The notes under the pieces were generated by a model. It worked only from the letters and a program-made list of their open reading frames with translations, made no database searches and was not told the origin of the DNA. From positions 1-6,905 of the forward strand of contig JBEKDJ010000278.1 of assembly GCA_050014415.1 (NCBI GenBank): DNA of 6,905 nucleotides. The letters are read 5' to 3'. Position numbers and translations under genes: made by a program. Positions 1 through 6,371 of this stretch are shown piece by piece; the first letter of the stretch is position 1; the number at the start of each line of letters is the position of its first letter. The DNA comes from JBEKDJ01 sp050014415 (GTDB lineage Bacteria; Desulfobacterota; BSN033; UBA1163).

Positions 1-1
1 T

Positions 2-1384
2 TTGGTTTCCACAAACGAGGCCGACCTGTATATCTATTCGCAAGACATGACCCAGGCGGAGCCAAGCTGGCCAGATGTCGTGGTATTACCGAAATCTGTG
101 GAGGAGGTGCAGGCTATTATAGGTTTTGCCAACAGAGAGAAGATACCAGTTACCCCTTATGTTTCCGGTGGGAATATCGGTGGGCTGGCTATCCCCCTTA
201 AGGGCGGCATATTGCTCGATCTGAAAAGGATGAACCGCATTATAGAGGTCAGTGATATCGACATGTACGCCGTCATCGAGCCTGGGGTGACATTTGGACA
301 CATGAAAGCTTACCTTGAGAAACACCACCCAAACCTGGTGTACACCTATGCCTTTTCCCCACCTTCTACCAGCGTCATAGCCAATGCCCTCCTCCAGGGG
401 CTCGATAACTTGTCTACCAGATATGGGAGTGCCTCGCACTGGGTAAGCGGGCTCGAAGCCGTCCTGCCCACGGGAGAGTTGGTACGAATTGGTTCTTGTG
501 CGGTCAGCAAATACTGGCAAGAACGTGTTCCTTTCCCTGACCTAGCAGGTCTTTTTCTGGGATGGCAGGGCACCACGGGAGTGGTCACGAAGATGGCAGT
601 GAGCCTCTGGCCTAAGCCAAAGTACGCAACACAAGTAACCTTACTATTGATGGATCTAGAAAGTGCCTATGAGTCCTTGTGCGCAATATCACGGACCCGG
701 ATTCCTGACGACATCATTGGCGTTTCTTTTGCCTTTGAGAGGATCGTTAAGGCAGCTGGGGAACACAGGAAGGTTGCCTCTTATCCGGCGCAAGCCACAA
801 GTCCTGGGGATCCTGAATTTATCGTATCGGCGGAGATCTCGGGGAATACAGAAAATGAGCTGAGGGCCAAGATAGATGTCGTCGAAGAAGTGGTTAAAAG
901 CACACTCCAGGATGTCAAATTCGAGGGCCCTGAAACGTGGCCAAGCACGACAGCCTACTATCCTATGCAGGTACTGGATGTTCTGAGTTCCGGGGGAGGA
1001 CTAACCTGGGTTGGGACCTATGGCCCCATGAGCAGCTGGCTCGAGACGGTTAAGCAAGGCTGTGCCCTTCAGGACAAACACGGCTTCAATCGAAGCTGTT
1101 ATACCCGCCTCATGAGGGAGGGGCACTTTGCCGCCTTGAGGTGGCTGCTTCCTTTCAACAAGGAAGACCCTGAGTACGTTCAGAAGATCCATGAACTCTG
1201 CTCGGATCAGCTCGAAATGGTCCTCAGAACGGGTTATATCCCTTACAAAACGCCCGTCTGGGCAATAAGAAAACTTGAAGAACGGGCCGACCCCCAGTGG
1301 GTGAATCTACACAGGAGGGTCAAGGCGATGCTCGATCCCAATAATATCATGAATCCGGGTAGATGGGGCGCTCCGGAAGAATAG
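2..1384 (+). CDS. FAD-binding oxidase/dehydrogenase, GlcD/VAO (PCMH) type, probably 5'-partial
   Basis: Flavoprotein subunit that would oxidise an organic substrate, probably a 2-hydroxy acid or similar alcohol, and pass electrons to the Fe-S protein encoded next. The N-terminal half reads as an FAD-binding PCMH domain: PDVVVLPKSVEEVQAI at about residues 24-39, IPVTPY then the Gly-rich SGGNIGG loop (55-61), and the GGILLDLKRMNRI strand. A further FAD-domain segment, SGLEAVLPTGELVRIG, and the GWQGTTGVVTKM motif follow. The C-terminus carries the family signature DPNNIMNPGRW just before the end. There is no signal peptide or membrane segment, so it is probably cytoplasmic. The frame is open from the window edge. 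The TTG at position 2 is the first codon seen, but relatives usually have a few dozen residues before this point, so the true start is probably outside the window. The substrate cannot be told from sequence; glycolate, lactate or an aromatic alcohol are all possible. Confidence 0.88.
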   Translation: MVSTNEADLYIYSQDMTQAEPSWPDVVVLPKSVEEVQAIIGFANREKIPVTPYVSGGNIGGLAIPLKGGILLDLKRMNRIIEVSDIDMYAVIEPGVTFGHMKAYLEKHHPNLVYTYAFSPPSTSVIANALLQGLDNLSTRYGSASHWVSGLEAVLPTGELVRIGSCAVSKYWQERVPFPDLAGLFLGWQGTTGVVTKMAVSLWPKPKYATQVTLLLMDLESAYESLCAISRTRIPDDIIGVSFAFERIVKAAGEHRKVASYPAQATSPGDPEFIVSAEISGNTENELRAKIDVVEEVVKSTLQDVKFEGPETWPSTTAYYPMQVLDVLSSGGGLTWVGTYGPMSSWLETVKQGCALQDKHGFNRSCYTRLMREGHFAALRWLLPFNKEDPEYVQKIHELCSDQLEMVLRTGYIPYKTPVWAIRKLEERADPQWVNLHRRVKAMLDPNNIMNPGRWGAPEE

Positions 1385-1403
1385 CCGGTAAGAAGTTCAG
1401 ACG

Positions 1404-1410
1404 AAGGAGG
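1404..1410 (+). promoter_or_regulatory. Shine-Dalgarno site of the Fe-S protein gene
   Basis: AAGGAGG, a full match to the anti-SD core, lies 5 nt before the ATG at 1416. It decides that start over the out-of-frame ATG at 1411. Confidence 0.8.
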
Positions 1411-1415
1411 ATGGA

Positions 1416-2594
1416 ATGGGTCTTGATGATGTGAATGAATGGATCTATGGATGCACCCGGTGCGGCACTTGTAAGAGTATACTCAATCTGTTCATTCCCT
1501 CTTGTCCGGCTGGGGAGAGATATCAGTTTGAATCTTACTTCCCTTCAGGGAGGCAATTAATAGCGAGGGGATTGTTCGAAGGGAAATTGACCTGGGATGA
1601 TGATGAACTGCGAGAGAGGATCTACGCCTGTACCGGATGTCTTTCTTGCCAGCAGCAGTGCGCTGTCTATCATCACGAACACATCTTCGAGATTGTCCAG
1701 GCATCCCGGACGGAGGCGGTGACACAGGGTTTCTTGAATCCCGCTTACATGTTGATGTTTGATAACCTGAAGAAGGAAGATAACGTTTTCGGCAAACCCA
1801 AGGCAGAAAGAGGTGAATGGGCAAAAGATCTGAGAGTGAAAAATGCCGGGCAAGAAAAGGCGGATGTCCTGTATCACACCGGCTGCATGCTCTCGTTTGA
1901 CCCTGAGCTTTGGGAAGTGCCCAGGAGCTTGATTCACCTCATGCAGGCAGCCAACGTGGATGTAGGTATCATGGGCAAGGAGGAGACCTGCTGCGGTGGC
2001 CGAGCTTATGAAATAGGGTACCTTGGTGAATTCAGCAAATATGCTGAACATTGTCTGGAAACCTTCAACAGCCTGGGTGTTAACAAAGTGGTAACTTCCT
2101 GTTCCGATGGCTACAGCACCTTCAAATCCCTCTATCCAAAGGTCAACATTAGAATGAGATTCGAGGTGGTCCACGTGGTGGAGTATCTTGACCAACTGAT
2201 AAAGGAAGGCAGGTTTCAATTCATTGAAGGTGTTCCCATGAAGGTGACCTATCATGATCCCTGCCATCTGGGGCGGCATCTTTCTCCGGGCCTGTATGAA
2301 CCTCCTCGATCCATATTAAAGAGCCTTCCAGGTATGGAGTTGGTAGAGATGGATCGTAACAGAGAAAATGCCTGGTGTTGCGGTGCCGGCGGTGGCGTAA
2401 GGGAAGCCAATCCCGATCTCGCCCTGTGGACGGCCAACGAAAGATTAAAGGAGGCCAAGGCGACCGGAGCAAAGGCTCTGGTTACAAGTTGTCCCTGGTG
2501 TGAAAGGAACTTCAAGGATGCCGTTAAGAAATACGGGGAAGAGATGGAGATCTATGACATCGCCGAGATCACCCGAAAGGCAATCCAGGCCTGA
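1416..2594 (+). CDS. (Fe-S)-binding protein with two ferredoxin-type clusters and two CCG domains (HdrD/GlcF/LldE-like)
   Basis: Electron-transfer partner of the upstream flavoprotein; it probably relays electrons toward a membrane carrier or heterodisulfide-type acceptor. Visible order in 392 residues: a first [4Fe-4S] motif with C13, C16, C19 and C30-Pro (10 residues between the third and fourth Cys), a second with C72, C75, C78 and C82, then two CCG domains. CCG domain 1 has C157, C192-C193-GG and C229, but the last position of its CxxC is Gly232. CCG domain 2 is complete: C283, C321-C322-G, C359 and C362. No membrane helix is apparent, so it is likely a peripheral cytoplasmic subunit. The gene starts 31 nt after the oxidase stop with a strong SD, which indicates one operon. 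The GlcD-GlcF, LldEF and HdrD families all share this build; the exact subfamily cannot be fixed by eye. Confidence 0.9.
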   Translation: MGLDDVNEWIYGCTRCGTCKSILNLFIPSCPAGERYQFESYFPSGRQLIARGLFEGKLTWDDDELRERIYACTGCLSCQQQCAVYHHEHIFEIVQASRTEAVTQGFLNPAYMLMFDNLKKEDNVFGKPKAERGEWAKDLRVKNAGQEKADVLYHTGCMLSFDPELWEVPRSLIHLMQAANVDVGIMGKEETCCGGRAYEIGYLGEFSKYAEHCLETFNSLGVNKVVTSCSDGYSTFKSLYPKVNIRMRFEVVHVVEYLDQLIKEGRFQFIEGVPMKVTYHDPCHLGRHLSPGLYEPPRSILKSLPGMELVEMDRNRENAWCCGAGGGVREANPDLALWTANERLKEAKATGAKALVTSCPWCERNFKDAVKKYGEEMEIYDIAEITRKAIQA

Positions 2595-2710
2595 CGCAAA
2601 TTGAGAGATAGGCCCTCTTCCTCCTTCTGCCCCAGGCAACCGAGAAAACCTCGCTCCTTTTCCCGTAGACAAGATTCAAACCCACCCTGCAGAAATCAAT
2701 TGCCCTGATC

Positions 2711-3655
2711 TCACCAGAATACGTTAACCCCGCCTCCGCCGAACGTGCCAGAGCCCCCGAGGAAATACCCGCCTCCTGCCACAACGAGTAAGACGATCAC
2801 GGCTGCCTGTGCAATCCGCAGCACAGCATTAACCATACCGGTCAGGGCCCCCAGTCCTCCTTCCATATCGTGACGCAACCAGGCCCTGTGGGCGAACTTG
2901 ATGAGCTTGATCAGTGCCTGGCCGAGGTTGACAACCATACTGACCAGACCACCCCATAAAAGCAAGGCAATTGCTGACAGGATCAGCCGCGGTCCAAGCG
3001 CGACTTGGATCCAGATCCTGACCACAAGCGGGGCCTTCCGTTTAAATTCACGGAGATGCACCGGCAATTCTTCGAAGAAGGTCCTCTGTGCTATGGGTCC
3101 CTTTATCTGTGCCAGGCGATTCTGGAGCTCGCGGGCGCATGTTTCCACTGCCTCCATTGGCTTTCCCGCACGGAGCAGGGGAACCATAGTGGCATCGAGG
3201 AGATGGCTCATCGCTACGTCAGTCAGTTCCTCTTCCAACCCATATCCTATTTCCGCGCGAATGTGCCGCTCCTTCATGAATACGAAGATAACCAACCCCC
3301 GGTCGTCACCCTTCGCCCCCGGTGCCCAGCGCTCCGCTGTATTCAACGTAAACAGCGGATCCTCCGACGGCATCGTATCGAAGGCAGCAAAGATGATAAC
3401 GTTGCCGGTGTGGGTCTGAAAATTATCAAGATCGAAATCAGCATGACCCAAAGGGCCAAACAAGTGGTTCGGATCGTAAATGTGGTGGAAATAACTGTCA
3501 GGACCGCCTTCGAGGCCCCGGTTGTAGAGATCGATGACACCTCCAGGTCCCTGTGGCACTACGAAGGCGGTGACGAGGAGTGCAAGACCAACAACCGCCG
3601 TCAGAACAATCGTGACTTTAAAACCCAGTGATCGCTTTTTTGCGCTGGGCCCCAT
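2711..3655 (-). CDS. TPM-domain (YgcG-like) membrane-anchored protein
   Basis: A 314-residue protein. It has a basic N-terminus and a hydrophobic segment at about 14-33 (signal peptide or signal anchor). A TPM domain spans roughly residues 83-183, with the family motifs GDDRGLVIFV (117-125 region) and RAEIGYGLEEELTDV (133-147). Two more hydrophobic stretches lie near 220-243 and 281-297. The tail is Gly-rich and ends GTFGGGGVNVFW, like the Gly-rich C-termini ending in Trp of YgcG proteins. The TPM domain is predicted to lie outside the cytoplasm. Some members are reported phosphatases (thylakoid acid phosphatase) and some aid photosystem repair, but bacterial YgcG proteins have no settled role. 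The gene usually travels with a LemA gene; none is visible here. It is convergent with the Fe-S gene (116 nt apart) and divergent from the sirtuin. An SD-like AAGGTG lies 4 nt before the ATG. Confidence 0.82.
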   Translation of the reverse strand: MGPSAKKRSLGFKVTIVLTAVVGLALLVTAFVVPQGPGGVIDLYNRGLEGGPDSYFHHIYDPNHLFGPLGHADFDLDNFQTHTGNVIIFAAFDTMPSEDPLFTLNTAERWAPGAKGDDRGLVIFVFMKERHIRAEIGYGLEEELTDVAMSHLLDATMVPLLRAGKPMEAVETCARELQNRLAQIKGPIAQRTFFEELPVHLREFKRKAPLVVRIWIQVALGPRLILSAIALLLWGGLVSMVVNLGQALIKLIKFAHRAWLRHDMEGGLGALTGMVNAVLRIAQAAVIVLLVVAGGGYFLGGSGTFGGGGVNVFW

Positions 3656-3692
3656 GTTTCACCTTAAAACGACGTCTTCTCAAATCACCCCA

Positions 3693-3701
3693 ATTATATC
3701 A
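3693..3701 (-). promoter_or_regulatory. Extended -10 promoter of the TPM-protein gene
   Basis: Read on the minus strand the sequence is TGATATAAT, a perfect extended -10 (TG-N-TATAAT), about 38 nt before the ATG at 3655. Transcription would begin near 3686, giving a leader of about 30 nt that holds the AAGGTG ribosome site. No good -35 is seen (the 17-bp position holds a T-rich hexamer), which fits an extended -10 promoter or one that needs an activator. Confidence 0.6.
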
Positions 3702-3727
3702 GGTCTCAAAGATTAAAAATAGGGGAA

Positions 3728-3747
3728 AGGTATTGATACCAATACCT
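3728..3747. promoter_or_regulatory. Perfect 8-bp inverted repeat, likely operator
   Basis: AGGTATTG-ATAC-CAATACCT: both arms match over all 8 positions around a 4-nt centre. A nested second palindrome, GGTAT-TG-ATACC, overlaps it. It is centred about 51 bp upstream of the predicted start of the TPM-gene transcript and about 115 bp upstream of the predicted sirtuin transcript, which suits an activator or shared operator. The other strand reads ATTGGTATCAAT at its core, which loosely recalls GntR-family sites. That family assignment is a guess. Confidence 0.5.
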
Positions 3748-3755
3748 GAGTAGTC

Positions 3756-3781
3756 TTGGAAGAGAAAGACCTTTCTCCCAA
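3756..3781. repeat. Second inverted repeat in the divergent promoter region
   Basis: TTGG-aa-GAGAAAG-AC-CTTTCTC-CCAA: the inner 7-bp arms match perfectly and the outer TTGG/CCAA also pair, separated by two unpaired A on the left. It sits 8 nt from the first palindrome. No T-run follows directly on either strand, so an operator is more likely than a terminator. Confidence 0.4.
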
Positions 3782-3839
3782 CGACTTCCTTCACGAGTCA
3801 GTTTGTTTTTTCTGGATAAATTACGAATTTGAAGGAGTG

Positions 3840-3848
3840 TGCTAAAAT
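3840..3848 (+). promoter_or_regulatory. Extended -10 promoter candidate for the sirtuin gene
   Basis: TGCTAAAAT matches TG-N-TATAAT with one mismatch. TTACGA at 3821-3826, 16 bp upstream, is a weak -35. The transcript would start near 3855, leaving a leader of about 44 nt before the ATG at 3899. Confidence 0.45.
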
Positions 3849-3898
3849 GTCTTAGAATTTAGGTTGCGATTGGGGACTTATTTATTGGGTAGGAAACA

Positions 3899-4615
3899 AT
3901 GGAAGGAGTAAAGAGAAACTCAGAAACGAATCTTGAAGAACGGGTCAGGAAATTAGCTCAATGGATGTTCAAGGCCAAGTATCTTATTGTCTTTACCGGC
4001 GCGGGCATCAGTACAGAATCAGGACTGCCTGACTTTCGAGGGCCGGATGGCATCTGGACAAGACAGGCCAAAGGACTCCCGACAAAAAGCAGACCTTTTA
4101 CTTCGGTCGAGCCCAATGCAGGTCATCAAACGATTGTCGAATTGCAGAATTTAGGGAAATTGAAATTCCTCATCTCTCAGAATGTGGATAACCTTCATTT
4201 GCGTTCTGGGATTCGGCCTGATCTGTTGGCTGAGCTGCATGGAAATGTCACGAAACTCAGATGTCAGCGCTGCCAGATCCTAGTGGACAAATCCGTGGGC
4301 TCAGATACCTGCAAGTGTGGAGGTGGGCTGGTCTCAAGTGTTGTGAACTTCGGGGATCCCCTTCCTCAAAAGGATCTCGAGGATTCTTTTCGGCACTCGA
4401 GTTATTGTGATCTTTTTGTTGTGGTAGGTTCAAGTCTTGTCGTCAGCCCTGCGAATGACATGCCCACAGTAGCCCTGAGAGCAGGTGCCCGCCTGGTCAT
4501 TATCAATCAAGGAGAAACTCCCATGGACAGGAGTTGTCATCTACGTTTTGAAGAAAAGATCGGGGAAGTATTGCCTCCGGCAGTAAAGAAGCTAAAAGAG
4601 TTTATGAAGAATTGA
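3899..4615 (+). CDS. Sir2-family NAD-dependent protein deacylase (SIRT6-like features)
   Basis: Removes acyl groups from lysines using NAD, releasing nicotinamide and O-acyl-ADP-ribose. All core motifs are present in 238 residues: GAGISTESGLPDFRGPDGIW (34-53) for NAD binding, SQNVDNLH (93-100), and ELHGN with the catalytic His114. Zinc ligands are C122/C125 and C138/C140, the second pair spaced CxC. Further motifs are NFGDPLP (150-156), GSSLVVSPANDMP for the nucleotide pocket, and VIINQGETPMD. The loop between DFRG and the PNAGH segment is short and lacks the Tyr-x-x-Arg of SIRT5/CobB-type desuccinylases, so acetyl or long-chain acyl groups are likelier substrates. The ATG at 3899 is the first in frame after a TAG at 3890. 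Its ribosome site is modest (AGGA, 4 nt away). The gene is divergent from the TPM gene, and a separate promoter precedes the next gene, so it is probably monocistronic. Confidence 0.93.
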   Translation: MEGVKRNSETNLEERVRKLAQWMFKAKYLIVFTGAGISTESGLPDFRGPDGIWTRQAKGLPTKSRPFTSVEPNAGHQTIVELQNLGKLKFLISQNVDNLHLRSGIRPDLLAELHGNVTKLRCQRCQILVDKSVGSDTCKCGGGLVSSVVNFGDPLPQKDLEDSFRHSSYCDLFVVVGSSLVVSPANDMPTVALRAGARLVIINQGETPMDRSCHLRFEEKIGEVLPPAVKKLKEFMKN

Positions 4616-4686
4616 AACCCGCCTTTTCATCTCCACTCCCCAATTTTCAAACAATAGAGAAATGGTCGGAAAAAGTTTGGATAATG

Positions 4687-4701
4687 ATAAATTGGATTTA
4701 T
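4687..4701. repeat. AT-rich palindrome downstream of the sirtuin gene
   Basis: ATAAAT-TGG-ATTTAT has perfect 6-bp arms. It lies 72 nt after the sirtuin stop and about 140 nt before the IMP dehydrogenase start. There is no GC stem or T-run, so it is not a convincing terminator; a protein site or chance are both open. Confidence 0.25.
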
Positions 4702-4734
4702 TGATCTAAGGGATGCCGCCATGATAAGCCACGA

Positions 4735-4812
4735 AAACGGGTGTAATCTCGGTCAGTAGTGATCCACACTTTTCCCGACTCAATAGCAAGGGCAGCAAAG
4801 AATTTCTTGACA
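4735..4812. mobile_element. Possible remnant of an IS21-family terminus
   Basis: The stretch holding GGTCAGTAGTGATCCACAC and CTTTTCCCGACTC resembles, from memory, the GATCCACTTTT-type repeats at IS21-family ends. The segment also closes with TGACA (4808-4812), the usual IS21 end. No transposase or second end is present in the window. This is recognition by recall only and needs a database comparison. Confidence 0.22.
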
Positions 4813-4839
4813 CACAACCCCCATTTTTCGTAATATAAT
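4807..4839 (+). promoter_or_regulatory. Promoter of the IMP dehydrogenase gene, abutting the start codon
   Basis: TTGACA (4807-4812) is a consensus -35. Two overlapping -10 options follow: TAATAT at 4831-4836 (18-nt spacer) and the consensus TATAAT at 4834-4839 (21-nt spacer). The second ends only 2 nt before the ATG. With the first, transcription would start at about the A of the ATG, giving a leaderless mRNA. There is no purine-rich ribosome site between the promoter and the start codon. Confidence 0.6.
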
Positions 4840-4841
4840 CT

Positions 4842-6371
4842 ATGGCAAAGCAAATAATCAGAGAGCCCTCTTTCCCGCTGTCTTCTTATGACGTTGTTCC
4901 TTTCAACGAGAGGTCATCAGGCTATCGCGGCCTCATAACCCTCCCTGGCTATGTCCCCAGAGATTTGTCACCAGACTCTATCGATATTTATGCACCCATT
5001 GTTAAATACAGGCCCGGCCGGGATGAGCCTTCAATCAGGCTGAATATCCCTGCAATGAGTGCCGCCATGCAGGCGGTATCGGGCCAAGACATGGCAAAGG
5101 AACTTGCAAGATTGGGCGGAATGTCGGCAGTCTACTGCAGCCAGCCCATCGCTGATCAGGTCGAGATGGTCCGCACAGTCAAGCGCCACAAGGGAGCGTT
5201 TGTCGAAGCAGAAGTCGTTTCGCCCGAGGACAGAATCCAATATGTCGCTGAAAGAATGCGCAGGACTGGATATTCGAAGTTCTTCGTAACTGAGGGACGC
5301 GAGCAGCACGGTCTTTTCTTGGGCATCATAACGGACAATGATTTTGATGAGAAGACCCATTACGGCCTGACGGTCAGGGACAGGATGCGCCCTGTCAACC
5401 AGCTGGACGTAGCCTATGATCGTGATATTGGATATGATGTAAAGGAAGCGAATGACCGGGCTAAACAGAGCCATCACAGCGCGCTTCCCATCCTTTATGA
5501 CAACGGGAGGCTGAGGGACGTGATCTTCAGGCGCGACATCCGGGAGCATCGTGAGCATAAAACCGAGATGCTTGACGGGAAGAAGCGTCTTATGGTTGCG
5601 GCTGCAGTGAATACCCATGATTACAGGGAGAGGACCAGGGCTTTGGCCGATGCGGAAGTCGATATTTTTGTTATAGACACTTCTCAGGGCTGGACAGACT
5701 TTGTTGAGGATGCAGCCAGGCATATACAAAGAGAATATCCTGGAATGCCTTATATCGGCGGAAACGTTGTAAGCGCAGAGGGGTTCAGGTTTCTTGTTGA
5801 GAAGTGCGGAGTTCATGCCGTCAAGGCGGGCATGGGAATAGGTTCTATATGCATCACACCTCATCAAATAGGCATTGCTCGCGGCCAGGATCGTGCCATT
5901 GAGGACGTGGCCTTGGCCCGGGATGAATATCTCAAGGAAACCGGTGTCTATATTCCGATTATCGCCGATGGCGGCGTGCGGAGCGTAAGAGATATGCTGG
6001 TAGCTCTGGCTCTTGGTGCTGACACGATCATGCTTGGACGCTTCCTTGCGGGAACGAATGAAAGCCCGACTGAAATCAACTTCAATATGTCTCCGCCTAA
6101 AAAACCCTACTGGGGGGAGGGGTCTGCCAGGGCAAAGAGCTGGCGCGAAAAAAGAGGATACAATTACGAATTCGACGAAGGAGTCGAGGCGTGGGTAGAT
6201 TACGTCGGTCCTCTCGAGCGTTATCTTAATCAGGCCATGATGCAGCTAAAGGATGGCATACGCAAATCAGGCACTTACAGTATTGATGAGCTTCACAGAT
6301 ATGCAGTTGTAGAAGTCATCTCAGAAGAGGATGCAAGCCCGAGCGTTCTTTCCGAAATGTCCACTAAATAG
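4842..6371 (+). CDS. guaB: Inosine-5'-monophosphate dehydrogenase family protein (Tritrichomonas-like type)
   Basis: Predicted to oxidise IMP to XMP with NAD, the committed step of guanine nucleotide synthesis. In 509 residues: the first part of the (beta/alpha)8 barrel (NIPAMSAAMQAVSG), an inserted pair of CBS domains (about 120-240), then the rest of the barrel. Active-site residues visible: D279 in DTSQG (NAD site), K328, the catalytic C337 in GSICITP, GIARGQ, and the IMP-phosphate loop around D376 (ADGGVRS) with MLGRF. The mobile flap follows YWGEGSARAKSW. The ICIT catalytic loop and overall wording resemble the T. foetus enzyme as I remember it, rather than the ICTT of E. coli GuaB. The flap holds W434-R-E-K-R-G-Y440 and no adjacent Arg-Tyr pair, which IMPDH normally uses to activate water. 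A GMP-reductase-like or altered role is therefore possible. The ATG at 4842 is the only start, since a TAA lies in frame at 4836. No partner gene is adjacent. Confidence 0.88.
   Translation: MAKQIIREPSFPLSSYDVVPFNERSSGYRGLITLPGYVPRDLSPDSIDIYAPIVKYRPGRDEPSIRLNIPAMSAAMQAVSGQDMAKELARLGGMSAVYCSQPIADQVEMVRTVKRHKGAFVEAEVVSPEDRIQYVAERMRRTGYSKFFVTEGREQHGLFLGIITDNDFDEKTHYGLTVRDRMRPVNQLDVAYDRDIGYDVKEANDRAKQSHHSALPILYDNGRLRDVIFRRDIREHREHKTEMLDGKKRLMVAAAVNTHDYRERTRALADAEVDIFVIDTSQGWTDFVEDAARHIQREYPGMPYIGGNVVSAEGFRFLVEKCGVHAVKAGMGIGSICITPHQIGIARGQDRAIEDVALARDEYLKETGVYIPIIADGGVRSVRDMLVALALGADTIMLGRFLAGTNESPTEINFNMSPPKKPYWGEGSARAKSWREKRGYNYEFDEGVEAWVDYVGPLERYLNQAMMQLKDGIRKSGTYSIDELHRYAVVEVISEEDASPSVLSEMSTK

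Noticed and set aside
1557..2279. 240-codon minus-strand frame inside the Fe-S gene
   Set aside because: It is antisense to a gene with perfectly spaced cluster cysteines; the translation has no recognisable domain.
2641..2653. CGAG-AAAAC-CTCG hairpin between convergent genes, as a terminator
   Set aside because: The stem is only 4 bp and no continuous T-run follows on either strand.
3005..3631. 208-codon plus-strand open frame opposite the TPM gene
   Set aside because: It lies fully antisense to a gene with clear TPM motifs, has no family motifs and no ribosome site.
3832..3855. AAGGAG followed by a minimal ATG-TCT-TAG reading frame upstream of the sirtuin
   Set aside because: It overlaps the proposed -10 box, so the SD would be upstream of the transcript start; probably chance.
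4721..4759. 12-codon leader-like frame upstream of the IMP dehydrogenase gene
   Set aside because: The promoter for the gene lies downstream of it, the ribosome site is poor, and no attenuator structure follows.
4616..4841. Purine riboswitch or other structured leader for the IMP dehydrogenase gene
   Set aside because: No conserved purine-riboswitch core was seen, and the promoter placement leaves almost no leader RNA.
5031..5867. 278-codon minus-strand frame inside the IMP dehydrogenase gene
   Set aside because: It is antisense to conserved IMPDH motifs; a shadow frame.
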